Source of the DNA: Bacillota bacterium
GTDB taxonomy: Bacteria; Bacillota; Clostridia; Lachnospirales; Anaerotignaceae
Direction of reading: 5' to 3'
Length of the DNA: 64,000 bases
Assembly: GCA_019422105.1 (NCBI GenBank)
Contig: JAHZDZ010000010.1
Location: forward strand, 1-64,000
Below, in pieces: positions 62,839 through 64,000 of the stretch (within the stretch, counting starts at the first letter, position 1; each line of letters begins with the position of its first letter). The notes beneath the pieces were generated by a model. The model was not told the DNA's origin and made no database searches. It saw nothing but the letters and a program-made list of their open reading frames with translations. The translations under genes and the position numbers were made by a program.

Positions 62839-63528
62839 ATGGAAGAAAAAACAGATAAAGCAGTCGTAAAAAGCCAGACGCAAAAACAGAAGAAGGATGT
62901 GGGGATTGTTGCTTATCTTTCCCTGATATTTGCCATTGTTTTTTTCTCAGGCATATTTAAAAGTGCCCATGGTCCTCTGGCTGCTCTTGATTTTACAAAC
63001 CTTCTGGGCTCCTTTGGCAATATGGGGGCACTCACAGAGGGGGCAGGAAAACTTGCTAATGATTTCAGAGGTCTTGGCGGAAGTGGAGCTAAAGACGGTT
63101 TTTTGTTTGCCATAACTTTATTTGCACCTGTTATGTTTGCCTTGGGCGTCGTTAAAATGGTAGAGCATTTAGGTGGCTTAAAGGCAGCACAGAAATTGCT
63201 CACACCAATTCTAAGGCCCTTGATGGGTATTCCCGGCATCAGCGGATTGAGCATGATAGCACATTTGCAATCGACTGACGCCTGCGCGTCCATGACAAAC
63301 CAAATGGTGCAAAACGGTGAAATGACGGAAAAAGAGCGAATTATTTACTGTGCCTTTCAGATTTCAGGCGGTGGGTTGATAACAAACTTCTTTTCCAGCG
63401 GTGCAGCGCTATTTCCTTTTTTTGTCACTGGTATGCCTATTTCGATTCCCTTGTTAGTCGTCGTTTTGTTTAAAATATTCGGTGCAAACCTTATGAGAAT
63501 CTTTTTGATCAGGTTTGGAAAGGAGTGA
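62839..63528 (+). CDS. YjiH-like Gate (nucleoside recognition) membrane protein
   Basis: A 229-residue membrane protein with a Gate/nucleoside-recognition domain: TM near 20-40 (VAYLSLIFAIVFFSGIFKSA), FAPVMFALGVVKMVEHLGG and PLMGIPGISGLSMIAHLQSTDA. Size and its pairing with the next gene match the E. coli yjiH-yjiG pair, found beside isoaspartyl dipeptidase (iadA) and a LysR gene. AAAGGAGG precedes ATG. Transport of a small solute is likely; the substrate is unknown. Confidence 0.85.
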   Translation: MEEKTDKAVVKSQTQKQKKDVGIVAYLSLIFAIVFFSGIFKSAHGPLAALDFTNLLGSFGNMGALTEGAGKLANDFRGLGGSGAKDGFLFAITLFAPVMFALGVVKMVEHLGGLKAAQKLLTPILRPLMGIPGISGLSMIAHLQSTDACASMTNQMVQNGEMTEKERIIYCAFQISGGGLITNFFSSGAALFPFFVTGMPISIPLLVVVLFKIFGANLMRIFLIRFGKE

Positions 63529-63535
63529 AAAGGAT

Positions 63536-64000
63536 ATGGCGGATGAGAGAAAAAAAAATATTATTGACAGCTTTATAGATGGCGCAAATAATGGTCTTTC
63601 CATTGTAACAAAATCTACAATGCCTAATGTTATATTTGCTTTTATAATTATCAGAATACTGAACCTGACAGGGCTGTTGGATTTAATCGGTACGGTAATG
63701 GCTCCGATTATGGGGCTCTTTGGAGTTCCCGGCGTTGCGGCAACGGTATTAATGGCCAGTATTCTGTCCATGGGAGGAGGTTTTGGTGTTGCGGCCGGCC
63801 TGGCCACAGAGGGCTTATTGTCTTCTGCTGATGTAACGATTATATTTCCGGCGATTATGCTTATGGGGGCTTTTATACAGTACATGGGCAGAATACTGGC
63901 AACGGCAGGACTAAATTCTAAGTATTATCCCCATATGCTGATTATCTCTGTTATTAATGGCTTATTATCTATGCTTATTATGAGGGTGCTAATTGGATTT
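63536..64000 (+). CDS. YjiG-like Gate membrane protein, partial at window edge
   Basis: 155 codons are visible with no stop before the window ends; the family is about 153-155 residues, so little is missing. Gate-domain features are STMPNVIFAFIIIRIL, MGLFGVPGVAATVLMASILSMGGGFGV and IIFPAIMLMGAFIQYMGR. It starts 7 bp after the yjiH-like stop, with GGAG and AAAAGGAT upstream. The next gene would be informative. Confidence 0.85.
   Translation, partial: MADERKKNIIDSFIDGANNGLSIVTKSTMPNVIFAFIIIRILNLTGLLDLIGTVMAPIMGLFGVPGVAATVLMASILSMGGGFGVAAGLATEGLLSSADVTIIFPAIMLMGAFIQYMGRILATAGLNSKYYPHMLIISVINGLLSMLIMRVLIGF

Overview
The window reads as a chromosome segment of a spore-forming, low-to-mid GC member of the Clostridia, most likely Lachnospirales/Lachnospiraceae (Anaerotignum-like is a guess). 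The support is SpoIID, a SpoIIQ-like M23 protein, YqfC/YqfD, T-box leaders on glyQS and ileS, AGGAGG-type ribosome binding sites, TTGACA/TATAAT promoters, and the Firmicutes gene order rpsU-yqeY-yqfC-yqfD-phoH-pgpH-ybeY-cdd-era-yqzL-recO-glyQS-ppdK, all on the minus strand from about 20.3 kb down to 2.1 kb.

Layout. 0-2 kb: an unknown membrane protein and a 1-kb repeat-bearing non-coding stretch. 2-20 kb: the conserved housekeeping cluster. It is interrupted between yqfC and yqeY by about 2.8 kb (16.8-19.6 kb) that holds a plus-strand protein with an aegerolysin/ET79-like N-terminal domain and an unknown C-terminal region, two small divergent genes (one ribbon-helix-helix), an array of perfect hairpins and five copies of a 42-bp tandem repeat. 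20-33 kb: glgB, an M3 oligopeptidase, GNAT, EcsC, an MGMT-family protein, the spoIID/spoIIQ-like pair, a candidate structured RNA, a radical SAM/membrane protein pair, and an orphan TrpX-type substrate-binding lipoprotein. 33-42 kb: a large S-layer-homology protein with seven ~73-residue repeats, ilvBN, and ileS behind an Ile T-box. 42-44 kb: pncB and a tRNA-Arg(CCT) preceded by a degenerate copy.

44-52 kb is an accessory region beside the tRNA. It holds remnants of a tyrosine recombinase and of an MBL-fold gene, an IS200/IS605-like palindrome, then a catabolic set (fold-type II PLP enzyme, M24 creatinase-like hydrolase, sodium:solute symporter, M20 amidohydrolase) under a divergent LysR regulator, a BspA-type LRR fragment and an unknown exported protein. 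52-60.5 kb: a complete kdpFABCDE potassium system with a recognisable KdpE-type box upstream. 60.8-64 kb: a cytidylate-kinase-like protein, then a LysR regulator divergent from a YjiH/YjiG membrane pair whose second gene runs off the right edge.

Most genes are ordinary core functions: translation, ribosome maturation, DNA repair, sporulation, branched-chain amino acid, glycogen and NAD metabolism, and K+ uptake. The parts worth a second look are the aegerolysin-like fusion and the repeat-rich insert around it, several families of intergenic hairpin repeats, the candidate RNA at 29.5 kb, and the tRNA-linked remnant island with its catabolic operon. All functional statements rest on reading motifs by eye; no database search was run.
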